Notes: generated from the letters alone by a model not told the origin. DNA of 64,000 nt from Symbiodinium kawagutii (GCA_009767595.1 VSDK01017500.1:79639-143638), one strand, 5' to 3'; numbered from the stretch's first letter, positions 9,960-20,440 are shown. Numbers and translations are program-made.

Positions 9960-10490
9960 CTTTTCACCTACTTCATCCTTGAAATTGCGTATTTTGATGC
10001 TAACACCCATATTTGATTCTGACTCCCGCACACGTGAGCCCCCATCAGCTGGGGTCACCTCACCTGTTTCGCTCAGGTAATGCCTGGTTTCATACGACGG
10101 AAGGCGGCGAGATGTCGGGGAGATGACGGAGATGCTGGAGATGGTCCTGGCTGTGTTATAGGACCTTCCAACGTTGAAAGAATGGTTTCTTGCAAGGGCC
10201 CGCAGCCAGTTGGTTATGTTTAGAACTTAATTAATACAGTCAGTTAGGTTCAAGTTTCTTAGTTCTAAGTTGGTTTATAACTAAGTTATCTCACCTATAA
10301 GTTGGTTTTTATGTTATAAGTTGGTTTGTAACTAACTTCACTGGGGTCATTTCTACGAGTTGTAGGGGGTTGTGACCCAACTTGCAGATGGCTCAGCTTG
10401 GAACAGCCTTCACAGAAAAAGAATCCTGTCACTGTAACCCATAGACCGGCCCCCAAAAAACCGCTTGGTGTGCTTGTTATTTGGTGGTTC
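9960..10490. other. Weak GC island near 10040-10170, otherwise spacer
   Basis: Around 10098-10165 one plus frame reads RRRDVGEMTEMLEMVLAVL, ending in TAG, with no clear acceptor. From 10220 to 10340 AAGTTGGTTTATAACTAAG-like units repeat loosely. I would not call a gene here. Confidence 0.35.
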
Positions 10491-10603
10491 TCAAGCCAGT
10501 TTGGGTGACCCGAAGCTATAGTTGGTTTATCACTATAGATGGATAGATGGTTAGTAAACTGGATTATAGTTGGGGGATCCCCTATTTCGAGAAACACCCA
10601 TTT
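10491..10603 (-). mobile_element. Family A element, reverse orientation
   Basis: The tips are TTGGTGGTTCTCAAGCCAG and CCCTATTTCGAGAAACACCC. The flanking ATTTGG and ATTTGA form a near-perfect direct repeat. The internal GTTGGTTTATCACTATAGATG is the reverse complement of the forward copies. Confidence 0.7.
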
Positions 10604-11750
10604 GATCATTAGATATTCACCTCGCTTCGATAATTCGTCATCATAGATATTGTTGCAACTAGCGCAGTATGGATATTCGATACAGAAATTCACATACTGT
10701 AATTACATCAGATGCGTGATATAAACAAGACAAATTCTTTGTTGTCAAATATCCGTTGTTCGATATACTATTGCATACGATTTTTGGTACTGATAAGTGG
10801 CAGGCAATACTGATACAGACGCCAATAACTTATAACTAAGAACTTAGTACACACAACTGGTGATTTGAAACCAGTCACTAGTAACTCAATATTGATAAGT
10901 AGTAAGAAAGAACTAACCACTCAAGATTAGTCACGAGTAGCTCATAACAAATAACTCAAGATATAGAACTAGAAACCAATAACTACTAACGCATATGAAT
11001 TGTCCCTTGATGAGTTTGTTGAAACCGCCATCCGCATTCGTTGCTTCTCCCATCGCAGGGCTACTGTCATGCTTCCTCCTGAGAGGGAAGCCGGGGATCC
11101 ACAAATAGAAATAGCGCCAGGTGTATAGATAGTAGATTCATGCATACAGGCATGCACACTCACACATACATTCATACGAGTGTCTTCATTATGTGTGTCT
11201 GATGTATTAATGTGAATTGGATTGCATTCTCGTTTCGCCGAAACCTTCTTCTTTTGGTTGTGGATCATATCCGTATGTACGTGTTTTCCCGGGATCTGTG
11301 ATCCATGTGGGTATATCCATAAGCAGTCGTATTGCAGATCAATGATTGTTTCCCTTTTAAAGACTTCAAGGACGGGCATTTTGGGATAGTTTGGGGGTCC
11401 CATCATTTAAGGACATGCTCCATATCACCACATCCCCTGTTGGTTATTAATTACATGATTAGGCATCATGAATCCATACCATTGATAATGACCGCAAACA
11501 TTATAAGAACAAGTGTTTGAGAATCATGATCGTCAACCCGTATCATGAACCATTGCTACTGGGTATGCTTGACCCTGCATCGACTACGATCAACCACCAC
11601 TATGAACAATGCCAGCCAATACCAACCACTATGGCATGGATTATTCTCAAGCCATTGGCGACTATGATTCCACTCTGGTGAATCTGGTTGTGCGGAACAT
11701 CCTGGAAAAAAGCTGGTTGACCTATAGAACAACCTAAAAAAATGATGATT
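10604..11750. other. No gene supported
   Basis: It is AT-rich, with TAACTAGAAAC and ACTAGTAACTCA words at 10800-10990. The 145-codon minus-strand frame (10969-11406) contains a CACACATACATTC microsatellite and is not convincing. CCA-type words from 11540 to 11640 lead into the next exon. Confidence 0.4.
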
Positions 11751-11755
11751 TGCAG

Positions 11756-11893
11756 CAGGGGACCGGGACCACCAGAGGGCAACCGCCTGACCACAGATCT
11801 GTCCCTGCCGTCAGGGCAACAACTCTCCACGCTTCTGAGACGCGCAGCTGAAAAGATGGCCATGGAGCAGTGGTATCTGTCAGGGATGGGCAG
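11756..11893 (+). CDS. Candidate internal exon (LLRRAAEKMAMEQWYL)
   Basis: AG (TTTGCAG) at 11754-11755 and GT (GTCATGATGG) at 11894 bound 138 bases. The natural frame reads RGPGPPEGNRLTTDLSLPSG, then QQLSTLLRRAAEKMAMEQWY and LSGMG. The first half looks like a flexible proline/glycine linker and the second like an amphipathic helix. Overlapping minus-strand frames exist but are Trp/Pro-rich and partly repeat-derived. Function is unknown. Confidence 0.5.
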
Positions 11894-11899
11894 GTCATG

Positions 11900-12710
11900 A
11901 TGGGAATGAACCACAAAGGTTTACATCTTGAGATATGAACCCAACCGGCTGGAACCATACTAACCCAACCAGCTGGTTTATATGTCACCATGGTGGCAAT
12001 AAACCACCAAGGTTTACATCTTGACATACGAACCCAACCAGCTGGTTCTGGTTCCATGGACGCTGGCAGCCGATGAGGCTGGTGACTCATCGTTCAAAGG
12101 GGTTTATCATGGGTTTATCAATTGCTATAGGGGTGACTGAGGCTGTTAATTGTCGATAGGCTGGTTTATCATGACTGAAGTGAACAAATCATTGTAAATG
12201 AATGGTAGCAAAGAATCACCGATATCCACTCAACCGTCATGGATATCACCATCATGGTTGCCGGTAAAGAATCGTGGTCGATAGGCTGGGTTTCAAACGA
12301 TTAGACATGCGTTCTGATTGGTTCGTGATGAATAGTATGCACCGACAAGCTGTTCATGATGGACCATAGGCGATCACCATCAATGATCTTCATAACAAAG
12401 CTATTGATGATGGTTAGATGATGGTTAGATGATGGTTAAATGATGGTTAAATGATGCTACAATGATAAATGGTGATGAAATGATGTTTTTTTCTGCCATT
12501 TACCCTGTGGCAAGCAGCTGCTTGTCGCGGCCCCAGGGACCCAAAGGTTTCTCCAGAAATTGGGGACTTTACAAAAAAAAGTGGGGTAGTTCCCCACTGG
12601 GCCCAGGTCCAGGTTTGCGTGAAAGTCATCAGGAACCATATCTGATAATCATGAATCATCATTAACCTTTTGGTGAACCATCATGATAATCATTATGCTT
12701 GATTACTTCG
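11900..12710. other. Intron-like stretch with CCAACCAGCTGGTT repeats
   Basis: AACCCAACCGGCTGGAACCATA and related near-palindromic words recur at 11938-12060, together with two copies of CACCAAGGTTTACATCTTGA. GATGGTTAAATGATGG words follow at 12410-12450. A GC patch at 12510-12610 has no convincing frame. Confidence 0.5.
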
Positions 12711-12720
12711 GTGAATAAAC

Positions 12721-12801
12721 CCATCATTGGCTACACGGCTGAAAACACTATCCGAAGTCTTTCGCTCATTGGAGGCTCAAGTTTCAGGTTGGCCGCGCGA
12801 C
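12721..12801 (+). CDS. Candidate internal exon (LKTLSEVFRSLEAQVSGW)
   Basis: One plus frame reads LATRLKTLSEVFRSLEAQVS, then GWPRD, up to the donor GTGTTTCAGC. A TGA in the same frame at 12829 shows that it must be spliced or end. It is helical and heptad-like. The 5' edge is uncertain. A different plus frame (12699-12881) is also open but less protein-like. Confidence 0.42.
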
Positions 12802-12937
12802 GTGTTTCAGCACCATGGGGGGAGCCATTGAAAAATGCACCGAATGCGAGGCGCTTGGGGTACCAACCGTTGGGTTGGTGAAAACTGCCTCCAACCTTGG
12901 GTGGATGAACATTCATCAACCATCACTGTCCATTGAC

Positions 12938-13151
12938 ATGGCTATGGGTCAATATTAACCTACCAATAATGGGGGTCAATAATGAGGGATGATAGCTAAC
13001 AATTGTAGGGGATATATACCAACTATATGGCTATTGGTCAATATTAATCAACCAATTGATGGGGCTTAGTCGGGGTTAGTCACCAACAAGAATAGGGAAA
13101 GCAATGGTTAATGATAGGGAACCAGGAGTACAGGGGTTTGACCCACAGCCA
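12938..13151 (+). mobile_element. Family B composite (two left ends, one right end)
   Basis: A left tip ATGGCTATGGGTCAATATTA at 12938 is followed by a second left tip at about 13028, and the shared right end GGGGTTTGACCCACAGCCA is at 13133-13151. It looks like one copy inserted in, or recombined with, another. Confidence 0.65.
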
Positions 13152-13325
13152 CATCATGTGCCATGAATCATGGTCACGGATTGTTATTAGGGGATGGAAC
13201 ATAGTGGTGGAAGCATGATCATTGATCATCAATCATTATTAAGCACTCATGATGAGCATGAATGAATATCGACCACAAGCATGAGCAATTATGGACCATT
13301 ATTGACTCATTATTGAGCATTATTG

Positions 13326-13438
13326 TATGGGTGTTTCTCTAAACAGGGGTACCCCCACATCATCCTTTGTTAACCATTTATAGTGATAAACCAACCATTT
13401 TGTGGGGGTCCCATATGGCTTGAGAAACCACCATTTGG
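13326..13438 (+). mobile_element. Family A element
   Basis: The tips are TGGGTGTTTCTCTAAACAGGGG and CATATGGCTTGAGAAACCAC. The right arm carries the TATGGCTTGAGAAA variant also seen at 42178 and 47654. Confidence 0.75.
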
Positions 13439-13449
13439 GCATGGAACAT

Positions 13450-13534
13450 GTGATGTCCCCTTTTCTGGTTGCTGTGATTGGTTCGGAGAAGGCCTGGGCG
13501 AGGCTTGTTTCAAGATATCAAGCAGTATTAAGCA
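13450..13534 (+). CDS. Candidate exon (VAVIGSEKAWARLVSRYQ)
   Basis: The plus frame reads MSPFLVAVIGSEKAWARLVS, then RYQAVLSITS. It lies about 15 bases after a family A element. Splice edges are not clear and the downstream frame runs into repeat sequence. No family is recognised. Confidence 0.3.
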
Positions 13535-13589
13535 TCACCAGCTATAGTACTGGGTTGGTGCAACCACCAACCAGACAATGGTTGAGAAT

Positions 13590-13895
13590 GGTGATATAAA
13601 CTGATTTGGTTGTTCAATAATGGCTGTTGCTGGCCAAGAATCATCAGCAATGACGGTTGATTATGATACCATTGCTGATTACCATTGATTTTTGAAATCA
13701 TGTAACAATCATGATTAACCAGTGTAAACCGTTTTAGTCATTATAAATTATAATCATGGTAATGACCACTAGTCATTATAATCATTATAGTCATTATAAT
13801 CATTATATCAAGCATTCTGCGCCACGATTGACCACTAGGGGTTGGTTCAACCACCAACCGGCGTGGTTCCTTTCCCGGGTGCCTTCCCTGAGCCA
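13590..13895. repeat. CATTATAATCATTATAG tract
   Basis: TCATTATAATCATTATAGTC is iterated at 13738-13808 with a period of about 9 bases, the acceptor-side word of this intron. A short inverted pair, TAGGGGTTGGTTCAACC and AACCACCAACC, follows at 13837-13858. Confidence 0.6.
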
Positions 13896-13896
13896 G

Positions 13897-13954
13897 GAGG
13901 AGCAGTACAACATGACCAACACGAGCTACCTGACCAACGTGGAGGAGGTCCCCG
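13897..13954 (+). CDS. Candidate internal exon (EEQYNMTNTSYLTNVEEV)
   Basis: The acceptor TGAGCCAG and donor GTGGTGAATC bound 58 bases. The natural frame reads EEQYNMTNTSYLTNVEEVP and the same frame is open upstream to FLSRVPSLSQ. An earlier donor, GAG|GTCCCC, is also possible. It is acidic and asparagine-rich. Confidence 0.42.
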
Positions 13955-14018
13955 GTGGTGAATCCGGGTGCTTCAGTCATTACGGTTGTGGATGATAGGC
14001 AAACCTTCACCACTACGG

Positions 14019-14137
14019 CTGGATGTGCACCCCCATGGCGAGCCGGTCAGTGGTCGCAATTCGCATGGTTTTTAGGGTTAGTTCAGCTACCTTAGTTCGA
14101 GCGTACCATGCTTAGAACCCCAACTGCACATCCAAGT
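14019..14137 (+). mobile_element. Family D element, copy 1
   Basis: The tips are CTGGATGTGCACCCCCATGG and CCAACTGCACATCCAAG. The centre contains ATGGTTTTTAGGGTTAGTTC and AGCTACCTTAG. The copy at 49939 is its reverse complement with scattered substitutions. Confidence 0.75.
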
Positions 14138-14755
14138 AGCAGGTGGATGATTTGTAGGGCGCACCAGAATGCAAACATGCTCACGTTTACTGTATTTGGT
14201 AGATGGAAGCCAGCTTCAGTGGGAGACACCATCCTTTACTATTCTTTACTTATAACAAGCAACGCGACAGGTACACCATGAGTTTGACATAGCTCAGTTG
14301 TTAGATCTGGGCACCGGTGACTCATCCACACCGTGAATCGTCACGCCAGGAGGAAGCAATCATTTGCTGTACCATTGCCAGGTTGGTTCACCGGTATCAT
14401 CACTATTGGTTGTCAAGAATGTGTAACCATCAAGCCTATTAACCAATATCAAGCAGTCTTAACCAACAGTGTTCAACTTGTTTAGCCATCATTTCTCCCA
14501 TTTTTGTTCTTGATCCACATCCCATTACCAAGCAATGTTTCTAATCGACGGCCAGTTGGTTATCCATGGAAACATTCGCCACCAGTCGCTTCGATCGCTG
14601 ACCAACCACCAACCATTCATCAACCATTCAAGATATATCAGGATCCCGCATGATCACCCAAGGTTTTCAACATGGGAGGACCTCTAAAGGCGACAGTCAT
14701 GAGGAACAGGGGCAGTTCCTCGCCATGGGGTGGAGATATCCAAGCGTAAAAAATG
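14138..14755. other. No gene supported
   Basis: Mixed spacer with CCAACCAACC words at 14440-14640. Short open frames only. Confidence 0.4.
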
Positions 14756-15195
14756 CAATATATATATATATATATAAATATGTATATTAATACTCACGCA
14801 TGCATGTGAAAGACGCTTGCATCGTTCTTTCTATGTGCGCATATCTATATCTATATCCCAAATATACTTACATATCATATATATGTACAGATATATTTAT
14901 ATATGTACAGATAGATAAATAAATGTATAAATATATCTAGAGATAAATATAGAAATATATCTAGAGATAAATATATCTAGAGATAAATATATACACATTT
15001 CTCATACATATTTAGGTATACATATATATATATACTGTATATGTATATGTAAAAATAAGATAAATGAATGAATACATAAATAAATACATTAAATAAATGA
15101 GTAAATAGATGAATAAATAAATAGATAAATAAATAAATAAATAAATAAATAAATGAATGAATCAATAAACAACATATATATATATATATATACAC
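14756..15195. repeat. TA, TATC and TAAA microsatellite block
   Basis: TA runs lie at 14758-14777 and 15173-15192, TCTAGAGATAAATATA repeats at 14935-14990 and AAATAAATAAAT at 15110-15160. The minus-strand frame made only of I, Y, F, L and H here is an artefact of the repeat. Confidence 0.9.
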
Positions 15196-15240
15196 AAAAA
15201 TTTATACGCAAGGGGCCACCTTTAGCAGCGCATTTTGCAG

Positions 15241-15292
15241 GCGACCACTGGTGAAAAGGCTGGGAGATTGCCGTCTCAATGGCCTTGGCTCG
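15241..15292 (+). CDS. Candidate 52-base exon (LVKRLGDCRLNGLGS)
   Basis: The acceptor ATTTTGCAG at 15232-15240 and donor GTGTGCATTC at 15293 bound 52 bases. Two plus frames are open: RPLVKRLGDCRLNGLGS and ATTGEKAGRLPSQWPW. The minus strand is also open (15202-15534). GGTGAATAGTGG words to the right favour plus. Confidence 0.3.
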
Positions 15293-15299
15293 GTGTGCA

Positions 15300-16075
15300 T
15301 TCCTGGTTGATCAGGCAAAACCTTCTTTTTTTTTGTTGGAAACATTTGTACTTGAGCGCTTTGTCGAATTTTTTTTCCCAGGATAAGGATGAAAAATTGT
15401 TGATAACGACTCATAATGGTGAATAGTGGTGAATGATAGTTGATAATTGCGATCAATGGTGAATCATGACAAACAATGGGATGCAGTTGGGTAACCTTTG
15501 TGCAGGACTTACACTCAAGCAGCAGCACCATCATCAGCTAACCATGACCCACCCCGACCGACCGTGCCCCGATTGTTTCTTCCAAGACCGTGCTGTTCAT
15601 ACATGAAAGGGTGGTTGATTAATGGAAATAGTGGGATCCATTGGTGAACGAAGTCCTCCTTGAATCATTGGCCATCATTGACCATCATCATTGATCATGA
15701 TCATGAACTATCATGAACTCTCAAACCATATGAGATCACCATCAACTGCCAAGAACCAGAATCTACACGAGTTTTACGTTACAACCGGCACCCACTAGAA
15801 ACCATCATTTGCCGTCGTTTGCCGCTCCCAACTATCAACCATAGAAAACAATTAGTTACGTATGAACCACCGGAAACCATCATTGAGCATGGCCATATCC
15901 AAAACAAGCTACTAGAAAGCATCACACTTTCAACTACCAAAGTCATCAGTTACACCATATCCACCATTAAGTACTATCAACTATCATCATCAACCATGAG
16001 TTTAGCCATCATCATAACCATGACCATGAACTATCAACCATCATTGAGCATGACCCATAGCCATCACCCCTCACC
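15300..16075. repeat. Intron tract: GGTGAAT words then CCATCATTGACC words
   Basis: From 15400 to 15480 the words are GGTGAATAGTGGTGAATGATAG. After a unique middle, from 15660 to 16070 they are CCATCATTGACCATCATC and CACCATCAACT. This is a full intron showing both polarities in order, with the acceptor of the 16085 island at its right end. Confidence 0.65.
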
Positions 16076-16219
16076 ACATCTGCGTATCAGGCAGCCGATC
16101 CCATGTTCCAGCAGGGCGCCACCGCTCCCATCTGTGCCCGGCACACCCAGCGAGCCCACGGCGGGAGCCAAGTCATGGCCGATGGGGGTTCAACCAATGG
16201 TTGAGCGCTTGGGATCGTA
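16076..16219 (+). CDS. Candidate exon island, all plus frames open
   Basis: A GC-rich island follows ATCTGCGTATCAG. The frame AADPMFQQGATAPICARHTQ and the frame VPGTPSEPTAGAKSWPMGV are both protein-like, so the frame is undecided. It sits exactly between a strong CCATCA tract and a strong GGTTGATTAATGG tract that begins at 16220, the cleanest polarity switch in the window. Confidence 0.4.
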
Positions 16220-16440
16220 GATGGTTGATTAATGGTGATTAATGGTTTAATGGTTGATTAATGATTTATAATTAATGAATGATTAATGGTGATTAATGGT
16301 TGATTAATGAGGCTTAATGATTTATAAATTGTTGATTAATGGGGATGATTAAGAGTTTACTGGTTGATAACCTTGGGATTGATGGTTAATTTGATGGTGA
16401 TGGGAGGTTACCCCCAGTTATCAAGTGGATGGTTTGATAA
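16220..16440 (+). repeat. GGTTGATTAATGG tract, donor side
   Basis: ATGGTTGATTAATGGTGATT words iterate with an irregular period of about 12-14 bases. Confidence 0.75.
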
Positions 16441-16606
16441 ATTGAACTATGTACGTTGATGTTGTATATTTATGCATGTCCCGGTTGCTGCAACTGAACT
16501 GCCTAGTGCAACGCTGCATATATGATCTTGGGAGCGTTCCTTAGGCTGTGCATCCCCAGTTGGTGACAGGCAGGGGAGCACATCCGGCGTTTGAAGCTTG
16601 TGATGA

Positions 16607-16833
16607 TGGCCTTTTGATGCGGATCCACCAGTGTGTAGGTGTCGGAGATTGTTGAAAACATCTTTGCCTGGACACGAGGAAGCCAAAATGAAGGTAGGGC
16701 CAAGTGATGAGTTGTGGGTACCCGCTGGTGATTCTGGCAGGGACGCCATGCTTGCGGTTTGCGCACTTGAAATGTCATTTGTTTTGGTGCCGTCTTCAAC
16801 TTCTGGAGGGCATTTGTTGTCTTGTGAACAATG
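16607..16833 (+). CDS. Candidate exon of 75 codons (MKVGPSDELWVPAGDSGR)
   Basis: The plus frame, open after TGA at 16604, reads PFDADPPVCRCRRLLKTSLP, then GHEEAKMKVGPSDELWVPAG, DSGRDAMLAVCALEMSFVLV and PSSTSGGHLLSCEQ. It reaches a GTAGGC donor at 16834 and a stop just after it. The composition is convincingly protein-like. Upstream, at 16551-16630, a different frame (GAHPAFEACDDGLLMRIHQ) lies between AG and GT and may be a separate small exon. The minus strand is also open at 16503-16799. Function is unknown. Confidence 0.42.
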
Positions 16834-16839
16834 GTAGGC

Positions 16840-17620
16840 CTGGGCGTGACATCACTTCAATTGCCATCAACTTCCCACTCATTGGCAACAATGGTTGGTG
16901 ATGGGGTTATAACCAGCTTATAATGGTTAATAATAGCAAATAATAAGCAACAATAAGGGGCTAAACTCCTACTGGTTTGTGATCATGATTATGGTAGTAC
17001 GTATTGTTGACAATTCACCACTAATCAAGAACAATAGTTTACCCCCAAATTAAGCATTATTTGAATACCGTGTATACCGAACCATTAATTGGCCCCATAT
17101 TAAATCAACCGCCATGAATAGGAATAGTTACCTGCCCTACACTGCACCATAGTTGCTGGACGAGTCTGACACAAGCAGGCGGGGATTGAGGCGGTGGTGC
17201 CCCAAGTTAAGGCACTTTGGTTTGGAACTGTTGGGTAGCAACTAGCCATCATGAACGACCATTTAACCATTAATTAACCATCAAACAACCATTAATCAAC
17301 CACTACTTAACCATTAAGTAGCCACCAATGACCCATCAACTGACCGTGAATCATCTTCTAATTAACCATCAAGCAACCATTAGTTAACAATGAATCACAC
17401 ATTGACTCACCACTGATTCACCATTAATCAGCCAGTCATTAGCCATTATCATTATATATCTACATAACAAATTGTTAATTTATCATCACCAACCAGTAGG
17501 TGTTTACCTTCTTATTGTTGCTTATTATTCGCTATGAACCATTATAAGCTGGTTATAACCCCATCACCAAGCATAGTTGGTTGGCTCCGACACGCCACCC
17601 GGTGGTCCCGTTTTGTGCTG
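16840..17620. repeat. Intron tract, GGTTATAA then CCATTAATCAACC
   Basis: Left end: ATGGTTGGTGATGGGGTTATAACCAGCTTATAATGG. Right end at 17520-17575: CCATTATAAGCTGGTTATAACCCCATCACCAAGCAT, its near-perfect reverse complement about 650 bases away. Between them, CCATTAATTAACCATCAAACAACC words fill 17240-17450. Confidence 0.75.
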
Positions 17621-17627
17621 CGAGCAG

Positions 17628-17778
17628 CTTCGTGCCGCCCAGGATCTTCGGGTGCCCAATGCCTGCGTCCCTGAGCGCATGTCTGGGCTCACGGATCAGG
17701 AGACGCGGCGACGCGGCAGAACGGCCATGGGGAGCGCCATGGCTTGGCATCTGAAGCTCCAGCTGAATGGAGCCGCGG
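17628..17778 (+). CDS. Candidate internal exon (LRAAQDLRVPNACVPERM)
   Basis: The acceptor GCGAGCAG and donor GTGACTCGG bound 151 bases of GC-rich DNA. The preferred frame reads LRAAQDLRVPNACVPERMSG, then LTDQETRRRGRTAMGSAMAW and HLKLQLNGAA. A second plus frame is open to 17754. The flanks show the polarity switch, and GAGTTGGTTTTGGTTAATG follows. No family is assigned. Confidence 0.42.
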
Positions 17779-17789
17779 GTGACTCGGTG

Positions 17790-18100
17790 ACGGCTGGTTG
17801 GTGAGTTGGTTTTGGTTAATGATTGGTTAAATGCTTGGTTGATAGGGATGATTTACCAATGTATGTAACCAATGATAACCAATAGGGATGCTTAACCAAT
17901 CATTAACCAAGTGGTTAATGTTTGGCTAATGCCTGAAGCAACAATGATAGGGATGTACAAACTAACGGCTGGTTGGTTGGATGGGTGGTTGCTTGGTTGG
18001 TGGTGCAGATGCACCAAGAATATGCAGCACGGCTACACGGCCGTGCTAAGTCATTCAGCGATGGTTGCTAGCCATCATTCATCACTGTTCTAAGCATCAA
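17790..18100 (+). repeat. GGTTAATGATTGGTTAAATG tract
   Basis: Donor-side GGTT words at 17795-17860, then inverted CCAATCATTAACC words at 17860-17910, and a TTGGTTGGATGGGTGGTTGC patch near 17970-18002. Confidence 0.6.
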
Positions 18101-18214
18101 CACATGGTGGTTTGTCAAAATGGGGGGCCCTACAAATAGCTGGTTTATATATTGCTAACAATGACTTATAATGGATGATTTGGGGGGTTCCCTATTTTGA
18201 GAAACGCCCACATG
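18101..18214 (-). mobile_element. Family A element with CACATGG/CACATGA flanks
   Basis: The tips are TGGTTTGTCAAAATGGGGGG and CCCTATTTTGAGAAACGCCC. The internal order is reversed (TAATGGATGATTTGGGGG). Confidence 0.75.
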
Positions 18215-18700
18215 AGTTCATCATTGATGGGAATGGTTTGTAATTCCCAATAGTTCAACATTGATGTTCTAAGCATCATTGATCATTGCCAAGCATTCTA
18301 GTGGGCTGTCAACTGTACTTGAACATCGTTGTTGGTTTTTACCAACTATGAAGTGTTTGCGTTTTTAAGTGTCATCAAGCCATCATCAACAACCCTTATT
18401 ACTGAACATTGTTCATCCTTAGCCAACATTATGGATATAACCATTGTTATCAAACACTACATGGCTGTGGTAAAAGACCCTGTGCCCCCTTCGTTCAGAT
18501 TCCCTACATGAACACAATAGTCCACCCGTTGGGATGTTCAACATTCAACTACCTATCTTTTGCTATAGTTGGTATGGATCGATATCCATACAACCATGGT
18601 TCATAGCCCTAAAGATATACCCATAGTGCAATGTTCAACCGAAGTATTAGCATAGTACGATCCTCATCAACCATGACGAAACAACCACTGTCATTGATCC
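18215..18700. other. CCATCATCAACAAC spacer
   Basis: Acceptor-side CCAAGCATTC and CCATCATCAACAACCC words. The open frames at 18329-18606 follow the repeats and are not credible. Confidence 0.45.
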
Positions 18701-18721
18701 GAGCACCAATCCGCTTCTCAG

Positions 18722-18812
18722 ATGTCGGGATCTCGACACATTGACACCCCTTGGTGTATGAGCTGTGCTGGTCGAGTAGCTGGAACGGTGCTGCTAAGCG
18801 AGCTGGTCAACG
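18722..18812 (+). CDS. Candidate exon (MSGSRHIDTPWCMSCAGRV)
   Basis: A strong acceptor, ATCCGCTTCTCAG, precedes ATG. The frame reads MSGSRHIDTPWCMSCAGRVA, then GTVLLSELVN, and reaches the donor GTTGATACTCG. It contains one CxxC (CMSC), which alone does not define a zinc finger. CATCAACCATGACG on the left and GGTTGATACTCGTGAATGG on the right give the polarity switch. It could be a first exon after trans-splicing, or internal. Confidence 0.48.
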
Positions 18813-18986
18813 GTTGATACTCGTGAATGGTGGTTGACAACCTGGTCCATAGGCAGTTTGAGGGCCTTTCTTTGTACTCATCAAGGGTTTATAAGCTGGT
18901 TAATTTCAGCAGTATTGTTGTTCTTTTGCTGGGTGTGGGAAAATCATGCTGCTTACAAGTGGCTCAGTTGAATGCTGATTATGAGC

Positions 18987-19101
18987 TGGCTGTGGGTCAA
19001 AACCCCGTACCCTTGGTTCCCCTATCATTAACCATTGTTTCCCTTATTATTATTGGTCATTATCCCCCACTATTGGTTGGTTAATATTGATCCATAGCCA
19101 G
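18987..19101 (-). mobile_element. Family B element
   Basis: The tips are TGGCTGTGGGTCAAAACCCC and ATTGATCCATAGCCAGC. The internal TTCCCCTATCATTAACCATT matches 3955 and 20444 in orientation. Confidence 0.75.
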
Positions 19102-19147
19102 CTGACTGAGCACCTAAGAGAGTCAACTCGGGTGAAGTTCATCGCAG

Positions 19148-19228
19148 GAGTGTGCTGATGTAAGGCTCGCCCAGGCGCGCGTCAGCCGGGTGGAGGAAGA
19201 AGGAGCCGGGCAGCGGTTTGGGGTTCGG
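19148..19228 (+). CDS. Candidate 27-codon exon (VRLAQARVSRVEEEGAGQR)
   Basis: The acceptor CATCGCAG at 19140-19147 and donor GTAAAGGG at 19229 bound exactly 81 bases, phase 0. The frame reads ECADVRLAQARVSRVEEEGA, then GQRFGVR, a charged amphipathic helix. The frame is closed upstream by TGA, which supports the acceptor. It lies 47 bases after a family B element. Confidence 0.48.
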
Positions 19229-19229
19229 G

Positions 19230-19970
19230 TAAAGGGTTCAGCTGGGATAGCTTGATGTCAGCCGCGATGTAAATCAGGATGCTTCATGTACCAACTATGG
19301 TTGTTTGTGAAGTAGTGGTTGATAATGGTTGATAATGGTTGATGTTGGGGAACAGCTTCATGATCCGTGGACAACTCCCAGTTTTACTACATTTTGATAC
19401 ATTTCCCATCAAAGGGCGGTGGATTGATGCTTAATAGTGGTAAACTGATTCTAGAAAATAAGGGGTGACAGAATGGTTGATAGTGGTAACGACACAGGAC
19501 CAACTGTGATGGTTGATAATTGATGGATCATTTTTCGCGATTTCTACTCATGTTGACTAATGATGCGCAATGTAGTGGTTCCAGTGACAATTCACGGTGG
19601 CGATGATTTTTCAGTGCAACGCCATAATGATTTAATGATGGTTACACTCACAATGGTTGCAATCACAATGGTTACATGATGTTTTTGAACGACGCTCAAC
19701 GATGGCCAATAAATCGCCAATACTTCAATCATTCTCAACCATGGCTGATAATGGCCAACCATGCTTGACCGTGGCTAATTGCTTCACAAGGGTGGATGAT
19801 GGTGAGTAATGCATGCTTCATCACAATTGATAGTTCATGAGGATGTGAATCGTTTATTGTTAATAGTGGTTGAGACTGTCCAGTGAGCTTTCTGATCAAG
19901 TTCGTTTTTTTTTCCCTAGATAGCGGAGCCATCGGGATTCTTACTTCAAACATGAAGACGGGGCTATCAA
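19230..19970. other. GGTTGATAATGG intron tract
   Basis: AATGGTTGATAATGGTTGATG at 19315-19345, then scattered ATGGTTACA words. No coding island. Confidence 0.5.
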
Positions 19971-20100
19971 CATGATTCGGTGGGTGCGGGTGTCAACAGG
20001 ATTGAGTGGGTTCTGTTGGAGGGTGCCGATGTCAACATGATCGGGTGGGTGTCGGTGTCAACACAATTGGGTGGGTGCTGTTGCCGGGTGCCGGTGTCAA
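19971..20100 (+). repeat. 65-bp higher-order minisatellite, two units
   Basis: The units are 19971-20035 and 20036-20100. Each is built of a 26-base and a 39-base subunit that both end GTGTCAA or ATGTCAA, and the motif GGGTGGGTG recurs. This gives a two-level tandem structure. Confidence 0.8.
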
Positions 20101-20109
20101 CATGATAAT

Positions 20110-20440
20110 GGACAATCATGATTATATACCCAACCGGTAAATGGACAACAATGGTCACATAAACCAGCATTCACAGAACCGGCAAACTATGATCATTCAT
20201 TAGTATTGATCCTGTACTTAAGTTACTTAACAATTATTGTCCATGACCATCCCGAATTCTCAACCATGAATCAGTCAGTATGATCCAATAATTAGCTATC
20301 AATTATTCATGATTACCCTCTGGTAAACTAACCTGGCAATGGAAAATCCAGTCTAGCATCTATAGTTGGTTTCCTCAGGTGTCTTCCTAAAAAAGGATTT
20401 CCCTTTGATCCCTATGGTTTTCCAAGAGTTTTGTATAAAC
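20110..20440. other. Spacer with family E fragment at 20312-20350
   Basis: TTACCCTCTGGTAAACTAACCTGG at 20312 matches 42937 and is mirrored at 20946-20989. GTTTTCC words begin near 20400. Confidence 0.45.

Noticed and set aside
14977-15195. Tyr/Ile-rich small proteins, also at 6410-6607 and 25164-25466 ends
   Set aside because: Products of TA and TAAA microsatellites.
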